Source: Winogradskyella sp.
Lineage (GTDB): Bacteria; Bacteroidota; Bacteroidia; Flavobacteriales; Flavobacteriaceae
Direction: 5' to 3'
DNA length: 64,000 bases
NCBI RefSeq assembly: GCF_028282165.1
Contig: NZ_JANQIM010000033.1
Location: forward strand, 124,001 to 188,000
Shown piece after piece: positions 48,799-57,965 of this stretch. Numbering within the stretch: position 1 is the first letter of the stretch; every line of letters begins with the position of its first letter. The notes beneath the pieces are model-generated. The model saw only the letters and a list, made by a program, of their open reading frames with translations. It made no database searches and was not told where the DNA came from. The position numbers and the translations under genes are program-made.

Positions 48799-51501
48799 TT
48801 ACTTAATTACTAACTTTCTAGTTGTTGAAGCATTGTTTTGAGTAATTCTTAGGATATAAAGACCTGTACTTAAACCAGAAACATCTAATGTGTTGTTAGT
48901 TAAACTTTCACGCTTTATTTGTTTGCCAAGTAAGTCAAATACCTCAACGTTCATTGCGTCACTACTAGGTGAAGCGATGGTTACATATCCGGCATTAGCA
49001 GGGTTAGGGAAAATAGAAAGTTTATCTAAATTAAAATTGTTTCTATCAGATAACACCTGAGGAGTAACTTCGGCATAAGTGCTACCTATTCTAAGTTCAT
49101 CAAATAAAACGAATGGTGTCTCACCAGGAGAATCTTGTCTTAGTACAAAGCGATCTATTTCAGAAACCGGATTAGCATCGGTCTCTGAGAAATCAGGAGT
49201 TGGTTCAGCACCACCTAAGGTACCTGGATTTACCCAACCTTTAATATTACCAGTGCCAGGCTCGTAGCTTAACACAATAAGAACTGTATCACCAGCGCTA
49301 TAGCTTCCTATAAATGGTGCTCCATTAGTGCTAGAAGTAAGACTTGTAATTGAAACTTCATAAGATGCTCCACCCCTAGTGATTACCTCTGGTCGTACCC
49401 ATACTCTAACGTCGTAACCCGAATCAGATGCCGCTAAAGCTGCAATGTACCCACCATCATCAGTGTCATTGATTGCAGACAAATCGGTTACATTTACTAA
49501 GAAAGAGGCATAGACCGAGCCAGTATCTACCTCGTCGAACTCAATTTTAGATTCAGCACCGCCTCCATCAAATGCGACGTGATTACCAGTCTGAGAATTA
49601 CCTGCTAAACCTGGATAAGTAAGGCCACCTGGTCCTCCAATAGTAATATCATCTCCTGAATTGAAACCTTCCCAGTTAACCTGATCACTCAAATTTTGCC
49701 CAACGGTATAATCGAACCCTTCGTAAAGAGGTAATGGTAAGGATGGGTCACAGAAACCAGATGGGACAGTGCCAGAGACTGTAGTTCCATCACAGTCACC
49801 ACCATTAAGCGTTAAGTCCCATGCGTCGCCTTCCGATAGACCACTAATAGTTATAGTGCCGTCCGCAGTCATTATTGGGTCGTCACCACCTATGGTTCCA
49901 CCAGATGTGGTAGAAACTGATGTTATAGTATTGTCCATTCCTGTGTAAGGAATTTCAATAGTAACAGCATCAGTGCCAGTGGTGTTTGCTAAACATACGT
50001 AGTTTTCAGTTTGTAAGCCTAAGCCGCAACCAGCACATGCAGATACAGGTCTTATTCCTAAAGTAGGACAAGTGCCTGTAGACACTAACTCCATATTAGA
50101 TAAATCCCAATCTGAATAACCATCTACACCGTCATCTAAATATTGAATGCCGATAAATACATCGGTACCCATAGCAGCAGATAAATCTACACTAACGGCA
50201 CCTTCATCAGCTTCAGTAACTGTGCCTGCTAGGGTCCAGGTTGTGCCGTCTGGACATCCACTGTAAGCACTTGTGTATTGCACAAGAAGATCGGTATTGC
50301 CAAAATTTTCAGCGGCATCGAATTCTAATGCCAAGTTAGACACTGCGGTCATATCTAATGGACCAAAGATTAACCAAGTATCGACATTTTCTTCACATCC
50401 ACTACCACAAAAACCATTCATAGAATAGGTACCCATGTCTAGTGTCCAAACATCCATTTGAGAATTAGTTGTCACGGTAACAAGTTCAAATAGTTCAATG
50501 CCAGTACTTAAATCAAAGCATTGGTTAGTTACTGCGGTTACATCACCAGTAACAGCTACAGTTCTATCAGTAGCACCTGCTGATGATAATGTAATATCGC
50601 CAGAATAGTTCCCTATAGTCAATCCTGCTGATAATCTAACATATATAGTAGTAGAACTCACAGCTCCAGAAGGGTCTGGACTTATAGCCAAAGGATTTGT
50701 AAAGCCAGAACCTGAAGTTAGCGACAACTCAAATTCAGCAGGAGCAGTAATAGTAAGATCTCCACCTAAATCAGTAGCTGATGCAGTAAAAGAGTCTTCT
50801 GCAGATGGGCCATTTCCTAAATCATAACTAAAAGCGGCTAAAGTACCAGAAGCAGTTATATTTGGACCGCTAGGTGCTGTGTAAACAGGATTTACGGCTG
50901 CAAAGGTTGTAGCCGTAGGATCCAAGTCAAAATCTACAACTTGGACTTGTGTAGCATCCAATTGGTAAACAGTATTGTCTGCGTTTACTGCAAACCAATC
51001 ATCAGTAGCCCCATCTCTGAACACGAGTTTTGGTTCGCCACCAGTATAGGAAAAATCTGCACCGCCCAATTGAACTCCATAAAGTGTGTCACCTGTCTCT
51101 TGATCAGGTATTCCAATAGCATCAAGTACATTCCCTAAAGATGTAGTTTCAAGTATGCCATCGTCATTGCTATCCAAATCATCACCTATAGATCCGGTAA
51201 AATTATCACATAATACAACGGTAAAGGCAGGATTTTCTAAATCAGGAATCATAACTTCCGCTAGGCCATTTGCATCGAAAGATCCAGTGACATTAGAAGC
51301 TCTATCCACTTCTGCTGTAGTGTTGTCACTTTCAATAGAAAGAATCCATAAGTCAAAACTGGCGCTTGGTGTTCCTTTTATTTCAAAGGAAACCATAGTA
51401 GGGTCTCCACCATCAGGGTTTGGTTCGAATTCATTGATTACTTGTCCATAAGACAAAGAAAACATTAAAAATGTAAGTAATAAGAAGTAAATTTTTTTCA
51501 T
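48799..51501 (-). CDS. secreted T9SS type A sorting-domain protein, 900 residues
   Basis: A surface or secreted protein: signal peptide about 1-19 (ending LSYGQ), a lamin-tail-like or adhesin-like beta domain (about 20-200, starting VINEFEPNPDGGDPTMVSFE), an Ig-like repeat region (about 215-330), a Cys-containing jelly-roll-like region (about 335-480), another beta domain with a lectin-like region (about 590-805), and a type IX secretion sorting domain (about 830-900: LSIFPNPANAGYVTI to STTRKLVIK). It is acidic, rich in Asp, Gly and Thr. No catalytic motif is obvious; an adhesin or scaffold role is likely. Its 225-base upstream gap (51502-51726) contains no gene. Confidence 0.88.
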   Translation of the reverse strand: MKKIYFLLLTFLMFSLSYGQVINEFEPNPDGGDPTMVSFEIKGTPSASFDLWILSIESDNTTAEVDRASNVTGSFDANGLAEVMIPDLENPAFTVVLCDNFTGSIGDDLDSNDDGILETTSLGNVLDAIGIPDQETGDTLYGVQLGGADFSYTGGEPKLVFRDGATDDWFAVNADNTVYQLDATQVQVVDFDLDPTATTFAAVNPVYTAPSGPNITASGTLAAFSYDLGNGPSAEDSFTASATDLGGDLTITAPAEFELSLTSGSGFTNPLAISPDPSGAVSSTTIYVRLSAGLTIGNYSGDITLSSAGATDRTVAVTGDVTAVTNQCFDLSTGIELFELVTVTTNSQMDVWTLDMGTYSMNGFCGSGCEENVDTWLIFGPLDMTAVSNLALEFDAAENFGNTDLLVQYTSAYSGCPDGTTWTLAGTVTEADEGAVSVDLSAAMGTDVFIGIQYLDDGVDGYSDWDLSNMELVSTGTCPTLGIRPVSACAGCGLGLQTENYVCLANTTGTDAVTIEIPYTGMDNTITSVSTTSGGTIGGDDPIMTADGTITISGLSEGDAWDLTLNGGDCDGTTVSGTVPSGFCDPSLPLPLYEGFDYTVGQNLSDQVNWEGFNSGDDITIGGPGGLTYPGLAGNSQTGNHVAFDGGGAESKIEFDEVDTGSVYASFLVNVTDLSAINDTDDGGYIAALAASDSGYDVRVWVRPEVITRGGASYEVSITSLTSSTNGAPFIGSYSAGDTVLIVLSYEPGTGNIKGWVNPGTLGGAEPTPDFSETDANPVSEIDRFVLRQDSPGETPFVLFDELRIGSTYAEVTPQVLSDRNNFNLDKLSIFPNPANAGYVTIASPSSDAMNVEVFDLLGKQIKRESLTNNTLDVSGLSTGLYILRITQNNASTTRKLVIK

Positions 51502-51726
51502 AATTGATTTTAAAATTAGGGTATAAATATACTAACAAATAGTTAGTATCGATTAGTGCTAATACTAATAAAACTCTTCTTTACAATAAGTTAACATATC
51601 AGTTGCCCCTAACTTTAGGGAATTATTGCTTTATCTGCAATGTTAGAGAATTGTTATCAATTTTGATTAAATGTCTACATAAAAAGATATATTTTATCTT
51701 TACGCAAGCTTAAAATTATCTTAACA

Positions 51727-52410
51727 GTGAAAAAAAAGGATATTAAGATACTATTGGTTGATGATGAGCCAGATATCTTAGAAATTGTAGGTTATAATTT
51801 ATCTTCAGAGGGATATCAGGTTATAACCGGCGAAAATGGTTTAGAGGCCATTGAGAAAGCAAAAAAACACAAACCACATTTAATAATTCTTGATGTAATG
51901 ATGCCAGAGATGGATGGTATTGAAGCTTGTGAGCGCATACGTCAAGACTCTAAACTTAATAACACGATCGTTACCTTTTTAACAGCCAGAGGAGAGGATT
52001 ATTCTCAAGTAGCAGGTTTTGAGGCTGGAGCCGATGATTATATTACCAAACCCATTAAGCCAAAGGTTCTTGTAAGTAAGGTTAAAGCACTACTTAGAAG
52101 ACTCAAAGAAACTGAGAGTACTAACGAATCGATTAAAATAGGAGATTTAATAATTAATAGAGAAGAATACAAAATAACTAAAAAAGGAGAAGAGATTATA
52201 TTACCTAGAAAAGAGTTTGAATTATTATCTTTGCTTGCAACAAAGCCTGGTAAAGTTTTTAAGAGAGAAGAGATATTAGACAAAGTCTGGGGTAATGAAG
52301 TAGTTGTAGGGGGTAGAACCATTGACGTACATATCAGAAAACTTCGCGAAAAGATAGGTGATAAATCCTTTAAAACTGTGAAAGGTGTTGGTTACAAGTT
52401 TGTTGACTAA
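51727..52410 (+). CDS. PhoB-like OmpR-family response regulator
   Basis: A 227-residue regulator beginning at GTG (51727), the only start that gives a complete receiver domain. Receiver: acidic pair Asp12-Asp13, phosphoacceptor Asp56 in LIILDVMMPEMDG, Lys in ITKPIKPK. The C-terminal winged helix (about 130-227) shows LPRKEFELLSLLATKPGKVF, VWGNEVVVGGRTIDVHIRKL and VKGVGYKF. It resembles PhoB/RprY regulators. The kinase gene starts within its stop codon, so the pair is translationally coupled. Confidence 0.95.
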   Translation: MKKKDIKILLVDDEPDILEIVGYNLSSEGYQVITGENGLEAIEKAKKHKPHLIILDVMMPEMDGIEACERIRQDSKLNNTIVTFLTARGEDYSQVAGFEAGADDYITKPIKPKVLVSKVKALLRRLKETESTNESIKIGDLIINREEYKITKKGEEIILPRKEFELLSLLATKPGKVFKREEILDKVWGNEVVVGGRTIDVHIRKLREKIGDKSFKTVKGVGYKFVD

Positions 52411-53453
52411 TGCAGAAAAAGAGTCTAAAGAAAACATATAGGTTCGCTATAAGAACATCCTTATATGTCACAATTTTTGCAACACTCCTTGTGAGTGTTT
52501 TTTTGTACTACTATCATACATTCAATTGGCAAGTGATACTCTTTCCATTGATATGCTTCCCATTATGTTTTGTTATTATTCAATATAGAGTAGAACGTTT
52601 TATCTATAGACGTGTAAAGAAAATATACGATGATTTAACTCTATTGGAATCCGCAAGTTTAAGGCGACAACCTATTACAACAGATATGGGTACACTTACC
52701 AAGGAGATTGATAAATATGCCAGGGATAGAAAAATTGAAATAGAGACATTAAAGATTAGGGAAGAGTACCGAAAGGAGTTTTTAGGAAATGTATCTCATG
52801 AATTAAAAACACCGCTTTTTACTGTGCAAGGCTACATTGACACCTTGCTTGATGGTGGAATAGACGATGAGAAAATCAGAAAAAAATACTTAAATAGAGC
52901 CAGCAAAGGTGTAGAGCGTCTAACATATATCATAAAAGATTTAGATATGATTACCAAGCTCGAAGTCGGTGATCTTAGGCTTGACAAAGAAAGTTTTGAT
53001 ATTGTTAAGCTGGTTGAAAATGTTTTTGAACTTTTTGAAATGAAAGCTGCAAAGAAACAGATAACACTTACTTTTGATATGGATTATCTAGAACCCATTA
53101 TGGTTTATGCTGATAAAGAACGGATACAGCAGGTACTGACCAACTTAATCGTGAACTCTATTAAATATGGCAGAAAAAAAGGAACTACAGAGGTTAGTGT
53201 AGAAAACCTTATAAAAAATAAAGCAATAATTAGAGTGACAGATAACGGTGAAGGAATTAAGGAGGAGAATTTAACACGCTTGTTTGAACGTTTTTATAGA
53301 GTTGATAAAAGTGGTTCTCGGAAAGAAGGAGGTTCTGGATTAGGATTATCCATAGTAAAACACATCATTGAAGCTCATGATGAAAAAATGTATGTTGAGA
53401 GCGAATTAGGAGTAGGGAGTGAATTTTCCTTTACACTAGAAAAGACGGAATAG
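52410..53453 (+). CDS. PhoR-like sensor histidine kinase
   Basis: A 347-residue membrane kinase overlapping the regulator stop by one base. Two adjacent membrane helices (about 17-34 and 41-57) with almost no periplasmic loop, then a linker, the H box with His130 in FLGNVSHELKTPLF, and N, G1, F and G2 boxes (QQVLTNLIVNSIKYG, TDNGEGI, LFERFYRVD, GSGLGLSIVKHII). The minimal extracytoplasmic part argues against direct periplasmic ligand sensing. In Bacteroidota such pairs are often annotated phoB/phoR; the phosphate link is unproven here. Confidence 0.94.
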   Translation: MQKKSLKKTYRFAIRTSLYVTIFATLLVSVFLYYYHTFNWQVILFPLICFPLCFVIIQYRVERFIYRRVKKIYDDLTLLESASLRRQPITTDMGTLTKEIDKYARDRKIEIETLKIREEYRKEFLGNVSHELKTPLFTVQGYIDTLLDGGIDDEKIRKKYLNRASKGVERLTYIIKDLDMITKLEVGDLRLDKESFDIVKLVENVFELFEMKAAKKQITLTFDMDYLEPIMVYADKERIQQVLTNLIVNSIKYGRKKGTTEVSVENLIKNKAIIRVTDNGEGIKEENLTRLFERFYRVDKSGSRKEGGSGLGLSIVKHIIEAHDEKMYVESELGVGSEFSFTLEKTE

Positions 53454-54500
53454 TCTTTTGAAGTTTATATCGTATTCCATTGCCGTAAAACCTTTATAAT
53501 TATTTGCTCTCGATAACATTTCTATTTTAAAGTCCTTTTGTTTACAGCTGGGCGCCACTCCTTCTTTGTCTAGCTTTTCTGCTAAATATTCTTGTTCAAA
53601 CTGCCCAGGGGTTGGAATGAAAAAAGCCTTTTTTTCGAGCTTTGCATAATCCATAATAGATGTATAACCTGATCGGCCTAATATAAGTTCACTTTCATTT
53701 ATGGCAATTTCGAGCTCACTACTGGTCATGTAATTGTAGGTAGTGATTTTGCCTCCCTGCGATTTATTTTGATCTTCCTTAATCCTACCTTTTACAAAAC
53801 AAACTGTACCTTGGTACGATTCTAATTCTTCAAGCAATTTTTCCTCTAAAAATGTCCGTTGAGGTTCGGGACCAGATAGCACCACTAAAAGATTATATTT
53901 AGTTGGGAGGTCTAACTTATTGAATCGGCTTAATGGTCCTAAATACTTTACAGAGGATTGAAATCCTTCGGGATGTCCTAAGTCACCACTTAAATTATTG
54001 GTGCCGACATTATCGGGAACCCAACATTCATCAAACTTCATGATTATTTTTTGATGCAGTTTGCTGCTCAACCAAGTTGTACTTCCGCTCAATACCCTTA
54101 ACTGGTGAGTTATAAATACTGAAGGAACCGATTTGTGTCTTATGCCAAAACGGTTATCTGAAATAATACCTGAGATGTCTTCAGTTTTTATAAAAGCTTC
54201 AATAGCTTTCTTTTCTTTTTTTATGGTTTTTAATAAGTGAGGCGAATCTTTAATCAGCTTAAGTTTAAAACTACTAGCTTTTTTTGAATACGTAACATTG
54301 TATGATGGAAGGTTTATAGACCTAAGATTAGGAAATTCTTTTTTTAATAACTCTAAAGCTACACCATCACTTGCTATAATAGGTTCAAAACCATTTTCTA
54401 TTAAGGCGTTAATAATTGGGATACATCTGGTTGCATGGCCCAAACCCCAATTTAATGGAGCTACTAAGATTTTCTTCTTTTCATCACCTAAATCAGACAT
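53436..54500 (-). CDS. MurG-like GT-B glycosyltransferase family protein
   Basis: A 354-residue cytosolic GT-B type protein. Near the N-terminus, VAPLNWGLGHATRCIPIINA is the glycine-rich acceptor loop of the MurG/MJ1255-type glycosyltransferases; the C-terminal half has LVVLSGPEPQR and the donor-binding LILGRSGYTSIMDYAKLEKK. Sugar and acceptor are unknown. It ends inside the last 18 bases of the converging kinase gene. Confidence 0.88.
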   Translation of the reverse strand: MSDLGDEKKKILVAPLNWGLGHATRCIPIINALIENGFEPIIASDGVALELLKKEFPNLRSINLPSYNVTYSKKASSFKLKLIKDSPHLLKTIKKEKKAIEAFIKTEDISGIISDNRFGIRHKSVPSVFITHQLRVLSGSTTWLSSKLHQKIIMKFDECWVPDNVGTNNLSGDLGHPEGFQSSVKYLGPLSRFNKLDLPTKYNLLVVLSGPEPQRTFLEEKLLEELESYQGTVCFVKGRIKEDQNKSQGGKITTYNYMTSSELEIAINESELILGRSGYTSIMDYAKLEKKAFFIPTPGQFEQEYLAEKLDKEGVAPSCKQKDFKIEMLSRANNYKGFTAMEYDINFKRLFRLF

Positions 54501-54599
54501 CTATAAATTTTAGATAAAAAATAATGCCTGCAAAAATAAACCTAAAATGTTTCCTTAATTTTACCAAATCATTAATTATGTGCAGAAATATTAACATAA

Positions 54600-55274
54600 G
54601 TGGGGAGTAAAAATAAACTGAAGCGATTTAAGGAAAACGAAACCTTTGTAAATGTGTTTCAACCATCAAGAGGAGAATTGATGGATGGTAATTATGCATT
54701 AAAAGGTAAATGGAGAAAAACTGTTTTCAGAAATGAAAATCCTATAATATTGGAGTTAGGTTGTGGCAAGGGCGAATATACTGTTGGTTTGGCAAAACGC
54801 TATCCAGATAAAAACTTTATTGGAATAGATATAAAAGGCGCACGTTTTTGGCGTGGTGCAAAAACAGCCACAGATAATCAGATGTCTAATGTAATGTTTG
54901 TAAGAACTCAAATTGAACTCATTGAATATGTTTTTGAGGAAAATGAGGTTGATGAAATCTGGATAACTTTTCCGGATCCACAAATAAAATACAAAAGAAC
55001 CAAACATCGACTTACTAACCTTCAATTTTTAGATCGGTATAAAAAAGTTCTAAAACCAAACGGGTTGGTGCATCTGAAAACTGATAGTGAATTTATGCAT
55101 GGTTATACCCTTGGGTTACTTCATGGTTTAGGACATGATGTACTATATGCCAATCATGATATATATAAGTTAGAAGGAAGCCCAGAAGAAGTCACGGAGA
55201 TTCAGACATTTTATGAGAACCAGTATTTAGAGAATGACAAAGCAATTACGTATATTAGATTCAAAATCAACTAA
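54600..55274 (+). CDS. trmB: tRNA (guanosine(46)-N7)-methyltransferase
   Basis: A 224-residue SAM-dependent enzyme making m7G46 in tRNA. The start is GTG (54600), giving the usual basic N-terminus (GSKNKLKRFKENETF). SAM motifs are LELGCGKGEYTVGLAKRYPD and FIGIDIKGARFWRGAKTA; ITFPDPQIKYKRTKHRLTNL is the catalytic-family signature, and LKTDSEFMHGYTL follows. Next to a TTG-started LysE gene three bases downstream, probably coupled. Confidence 0.97.
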   Translation: MGSKNKLKRFKENETFVNVFQPSRGELMDGNYALKGKWRKTVFRNENPIILELGCGKGEYTVGLAKRYPDKNFIGIDIKGARFWRGAKTATDNQMSNVMFVRTQIELIEYVFEENEVDEIWITFPDPQIKYKRTKHRLTNLQFLDRYKKVLKPNGLVHLKTDSEFMHGYTLGLLHGLGHDVLYANHDIYKLEGSPEEVTEIQTFYENQYLENDKAITYIRFKIN

Positions 55275-55277
55275 AAC

Positions 55278-55907
55278 TTGAGTATTACAGTCGTCTTTTT
55301 CCTCGGACTTTTTGTCTCGCTAATTGGTGTTATCCCACCAGGACTGCTAAACATGACGGCAGCCAAGATAAGTTTAAAAGAAGGCCCAGGAAGAGGTATA
55401 ACGTTCTCGTCAGGTGTGTGCCTGATCGTTTTTGTGCAGACGTATGTAGCGGCTATTTTCTCTAGATATTTATCCAATAGACCAGATATTGTGGAAATTC
55501 TGCAGCGTGTGGCTTTTGTCATTTTTGTACTCATAACTGTTTATTTTTTGGTGATTGCCAGAAACCAGAAAGAAGCCAAGGTCGAAACCGATATAAAAAG
55601 TAAACAAAGTCGCTTTTTCCACGGTATGTTTTTATCATCACTTAATGTGTTTCCTATCCCTTATCAGGCTTATATGACCATTACCTTAGCATCATTTGGT
55701 TGGATGGATTTTGAACGGATTAGTATTATAACCTACGTTACAGGTGCAGCGATGGGTACATTTGTAATGTTGTATTTTTATATTTTCTTTTTTGATAAAA
55801 TTAAGGACAAGAGCTTTACTTCTCAGAAAAGCATGAATTATAGCATAGGTATTATTACTGGTGTTGTAGCATTAGTAACTTTTATTAATATTTTAAGAGA
55901 ACTCTGA
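55278..55907 (+). CDS. LysE family exporter
   Basis: A 209-residue inner-membrane protein with six helices. The start is TTG at 55278, three bases after the trmB stop: the first membrane helix (ITVVFFLGLFVSLIGVIPPG) begins straight after it and the first ATG (residue 26) lies past that helix, so the TTG is required. The PPGLLNMTAAKISL motif of LysE/RhtB exporters is seen. Likely amino-acid or related small-molecule efflux; substrate unknown. Confidence 0.88.
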   Translation: MSITVVFFLGLFVSLIGVIPPGLLNMTAAKISLKEGPGRGITFSSGVCLIVFVQTYVAAIFSRYLSNRPDIVEILQRVAFVIFVLITVYFLVIARNQKEAKVETDIKSKQSRFFHGMFLSSLNVFPIPYQAYMTITLASFGWMDFERISIITYVTGAAMGTFVMLYFYIFFFDKIKDKSFTSQKSMNYSIGIITGVVALVTFINILREL

Positions 55908-55992
55908 TGAAACATCTTATATATGTGTTGATTCGAGTTTATAAGTATTCATAGATGTTACATTTAACAAAAGCATTAATAGAGATTAACAA

Positions 55993-56325
55993 ATGAAACC
56001 AGAGACTTTAGGTTTTTTTGAAAAAGTCTATGAGGTGGCAAGACGCATTCCATATGGACGGGTTACAAGTTATGGCGCTATTGCTAAATATTTGGGAGCT
56101 ACAAAGAGTGCTCGAATCGTGGGTTACGCTATGAATAATTCTGGAGGAAAAGATGTACCTGCGCATCGTGTTGTGAACAGAAAAGGGTTATTAACAGGTA
56201 AACATCATTTTGATGGGACAAATTTGATGCAACAACTTCTCGAAAATGAGGGTATTGAAGTTATTGATAATCAAATTCAGAATTTTAAAGCTGTCTTTTG
56301 GGATCCTTCGACAGAATTACAATAA
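55993..56325 (+). CDS. alkyltransferase-like (ATL) MGMT-family DNA-binding protein
   Basis: A 110-residue protein with the DNA-binding domain of O6-alkylguanine-DNA alkyltransferase: RIPYGRVTSYGAIAKYLG, ARIVGYAMNN (arginine finger and Asn hinge), then PAHRVVNRKG where active MGMT has PCHRV. The acceptor Cys is thus Ala, so it cannot remove alkyl groups itself. ATL proteins bind O6-alkylguanine and hand it to nucleotide excision repair. The length is typical of ATL. It is a single gene, unrelated to its neighbours. Confidence 0.92.
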   Translation: MKPETLGFFEKVYEVARRIPYGRVTSYGAIAKYLGATKSARIVGYAMNNSGGKDVPAHRVVNRKGLLTGKHHFDGTNLMQQLLENEGIEVIDNQIQNFKAVFWDPSTELQ

Positions 56326-56403
56326 AAGCCCTGACTATTACAAAAGCAAATCCACCTATTATTCAATTCAATTTAAGCCCTTCAAAATCTAAAGGTTTTG
56401 CAG

Positions 56404-56411
56404 TATCTTTG
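56404..56411 (+). promoter_or_regulatory. -7 promoter box upstream of mrp
   Basis: TATCTTTG, 109 bases before the Mrp ATG. Between them (about 56443-56478) lies a repeat remnant, TCAGATTGAGCGTGGTC followed by ATTGAGCGAAGTCGAAATCT, in the transcript leader. Confidence 0.55.
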
Positions 56412-56519
56412 CGTTTAGAATAAATCTAGATAAGATTTTATGTCAGATTGAGCGTGGTCATTGAGCGAAGTCGAAATCTATTCGTTTTTTAAGCCCACGC
56501 CATTATCTAATAAATAGCT

Positions 56520-57659
56520 ATGAAGTTAAACAAACAAGATATATTAAATGCGCTTAAAACCATTACAGTTCCTGGTGAAGGAGAGAATATGGTCGATAGT
56601 GGAGCGGTGACCAATGTCGTGACCTTTGCAGATGAGGTAATCGTCGATATTACCATTAAGAATCCAAGTTTACAGGCACGTAAAAAGACAGAAGTAGAAA
56701 TCTTACAGACCATTCATAGAGATGTTTATGAAAAGGCTAAGATTAAAGTGAACATAAAGGTTGATGCACCAGTGGCTAAACCAAAAAATGAAATAAAAGG
56801 AAAACCAATTCCTGGAATTCAAAACATTATTGCCGTAGCTTCTGGAAAAGGTGGTGTGGGAAAATCTACTGTAACTGCTAATTTGGCGGTGACTTTAGCC
56901 AAAATGGGATTTAAAGTAGGTGTATTAGACGCAGATATTTACGGACCGTCTATTCCCATTATGTTCGATGTTGCCAATGAACGACCTTTATCCGTAAATA
57001 TTGGAGGCAAATCTAAGATGAAGCCTATTGAGAATTATGGTGTTAAAGTGTTGTCCATTGGATTTTTTACAAAACCAGACCAAGCTGTGATCTGGAGAGG
57101 GCCAATGGCTTCTAAAGCCCTAAATCAAATGATTTTCGACGCCGCTTGGGGAGAGTTAGATTTCCTTTTGCTTGATTTACCACCTGGAACAGGCGATATT
57201 CATTTGAGTATTATGCAAGCTTTACCGATAACAGGAGCTGTTGTTGTAAGTACACCGCAAAATGTAGCTTTGGCAGATGCTAAAAAAGGAGTAGCGATGT
57301 TTCAGCAAGATAGCATCAATGTACCTGTATTAGGTATTATTGAGAATATGGCGTACTTTACACCAGCAGAGTTTCCAGAGAACAAATATTACATTTTCGG
57401 AAAAGAAGGCGCTAAACATTTGGCAGAAGATCTAGAGGTGCCATTTCTTGGAGAAGTACCGTTGGTACAAAGCGTCAGGGAAGCAGGAGATTTAGGGAGG
57501 CCAGCAGCGTTGCAAACTGCGACACCAATTGAAAACGCTTTTGAAGAACTGACCCGAAATGTTGTTCAACAAGTAGTGTACAGAAATGAGAATTTACCAG
57601 CTACCGAAGCAATAAAAATTACAACAATGGCAGGTTGCTCTGCCGTAAATAAAAAGTAA
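56520..57659 (+). CDS. Mrp/NBP35 family iron-sulfur carrier ATPase
   Basis: A 379-residue P-loop ATPase. An N-terminal MIP18/DUF59-type domain (about 1-95) is followed by the deviant Walker A GKGGVGKSTVTANLAV (about 110-125), DADIYGPSIPIMF, LLLDLPPGTGDIHLS and a C-terminal CSAV remnant where a CxxC would hold a bridging cluster; the final TTMAGCSAVNKK has one Cys. Such proteins transfer Fe-S clusters to apo-enzymes. The NifU gene starts with the next base, supporting an Fe-S role. Confidence 0.94.
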   Translation: MKLNKQDILNALKTITVPGEGENMVDSGAVTNVVTFADEVIVDITIKNPSLQARKKTEVEILQTIHRDVYEKAKIKVNIKVDAPVAKPKNEIKGKPIPGIQNIIAVASGKGGVGKSTVTANLAVTLAKMGFKVGVLDADIYGPSIPIMFDVANERPLSVNIGGKSKMKPIENYGVKVLSIGFFTKPDQAVIWRGPMASKALNQMIFDAAWGELDFLLLDLPPGTGDIHLSIMQALPITGAVVVSTPQNVALADAKKGVAMFQQDSINVPVLGIIENMAYFTPAEFPENKYYIFGKEGAKHLAEDLEVPFLGEVPLVQSVREAGDLGRPAALQTATPIENAFEELTRNVVQQVVYRNENLPATEAIKITTMAGCSAVNKK

Positions 57660-57899
57660 ATGAGTCCAGAAGAACTTAAATTAAACGTAGAAAAAGCACT
57701 AGACGAAATTCGCCCATTTTTGCAAAGTGATGGAGGCGATATCAATTTACTATCAATTGATGATGATAAATTAGTTAAGGTACAGCTTGTTGGAGCTTGT
57801 ACATCTTGTAGTGTTAATCAGATGACCTTAAAATCTGGAGTAGAGATGACAATTAAGAAGTACGCACCTCAGATAGAGCGTGTTATTAATGTAGAATAG
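57660..57899 (+). CDS. NifU C-terminal-like Fe-S scaffold protein
   Basis: A 79-residue NifU-like domain with the cluster-binding motif GACTSCSVNQMTLKSGVE: Cys-x-x-Cys at about 53 and 56. SDGGDINLLSIDDDKLVKVQ precedes it. It holds a transient Fe-S cluster for delivery, likely with the Mrp ATPase whose stop codon abuts its ATG. Confidence 0.95.
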   Translation: MSPEELKLNVEKALDEIRPFLQSDGGDINLLSIDDDKLVKVQLVGACTSCSVNQMTLKSGVEMTIKKYAPQIERVINVE

Positions 57900-57903
57900 T
57901 TAT

Positions 57904-57919
57904 TGTGACTTTTGTCACA
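57904..57919. promoter_or_regulatory. CRP/FNR-type palindrome upstream of the ferredoxin reductase operon
   Basis: TGTGACTTTTGTCACA is an exact palindrome of the TGTGA-N6-TCACA form bound by CRP/FNR-family regulators, five bases past the NifU stop and 46 bases before the reductase ATG. No regulator gene of that family is in the window. Confidence 0.55.
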
Positions 57920-57965
57920 TTCTACCTTAAATTACATTAATAGTTTTGTTTCCAATTCTTAATTC

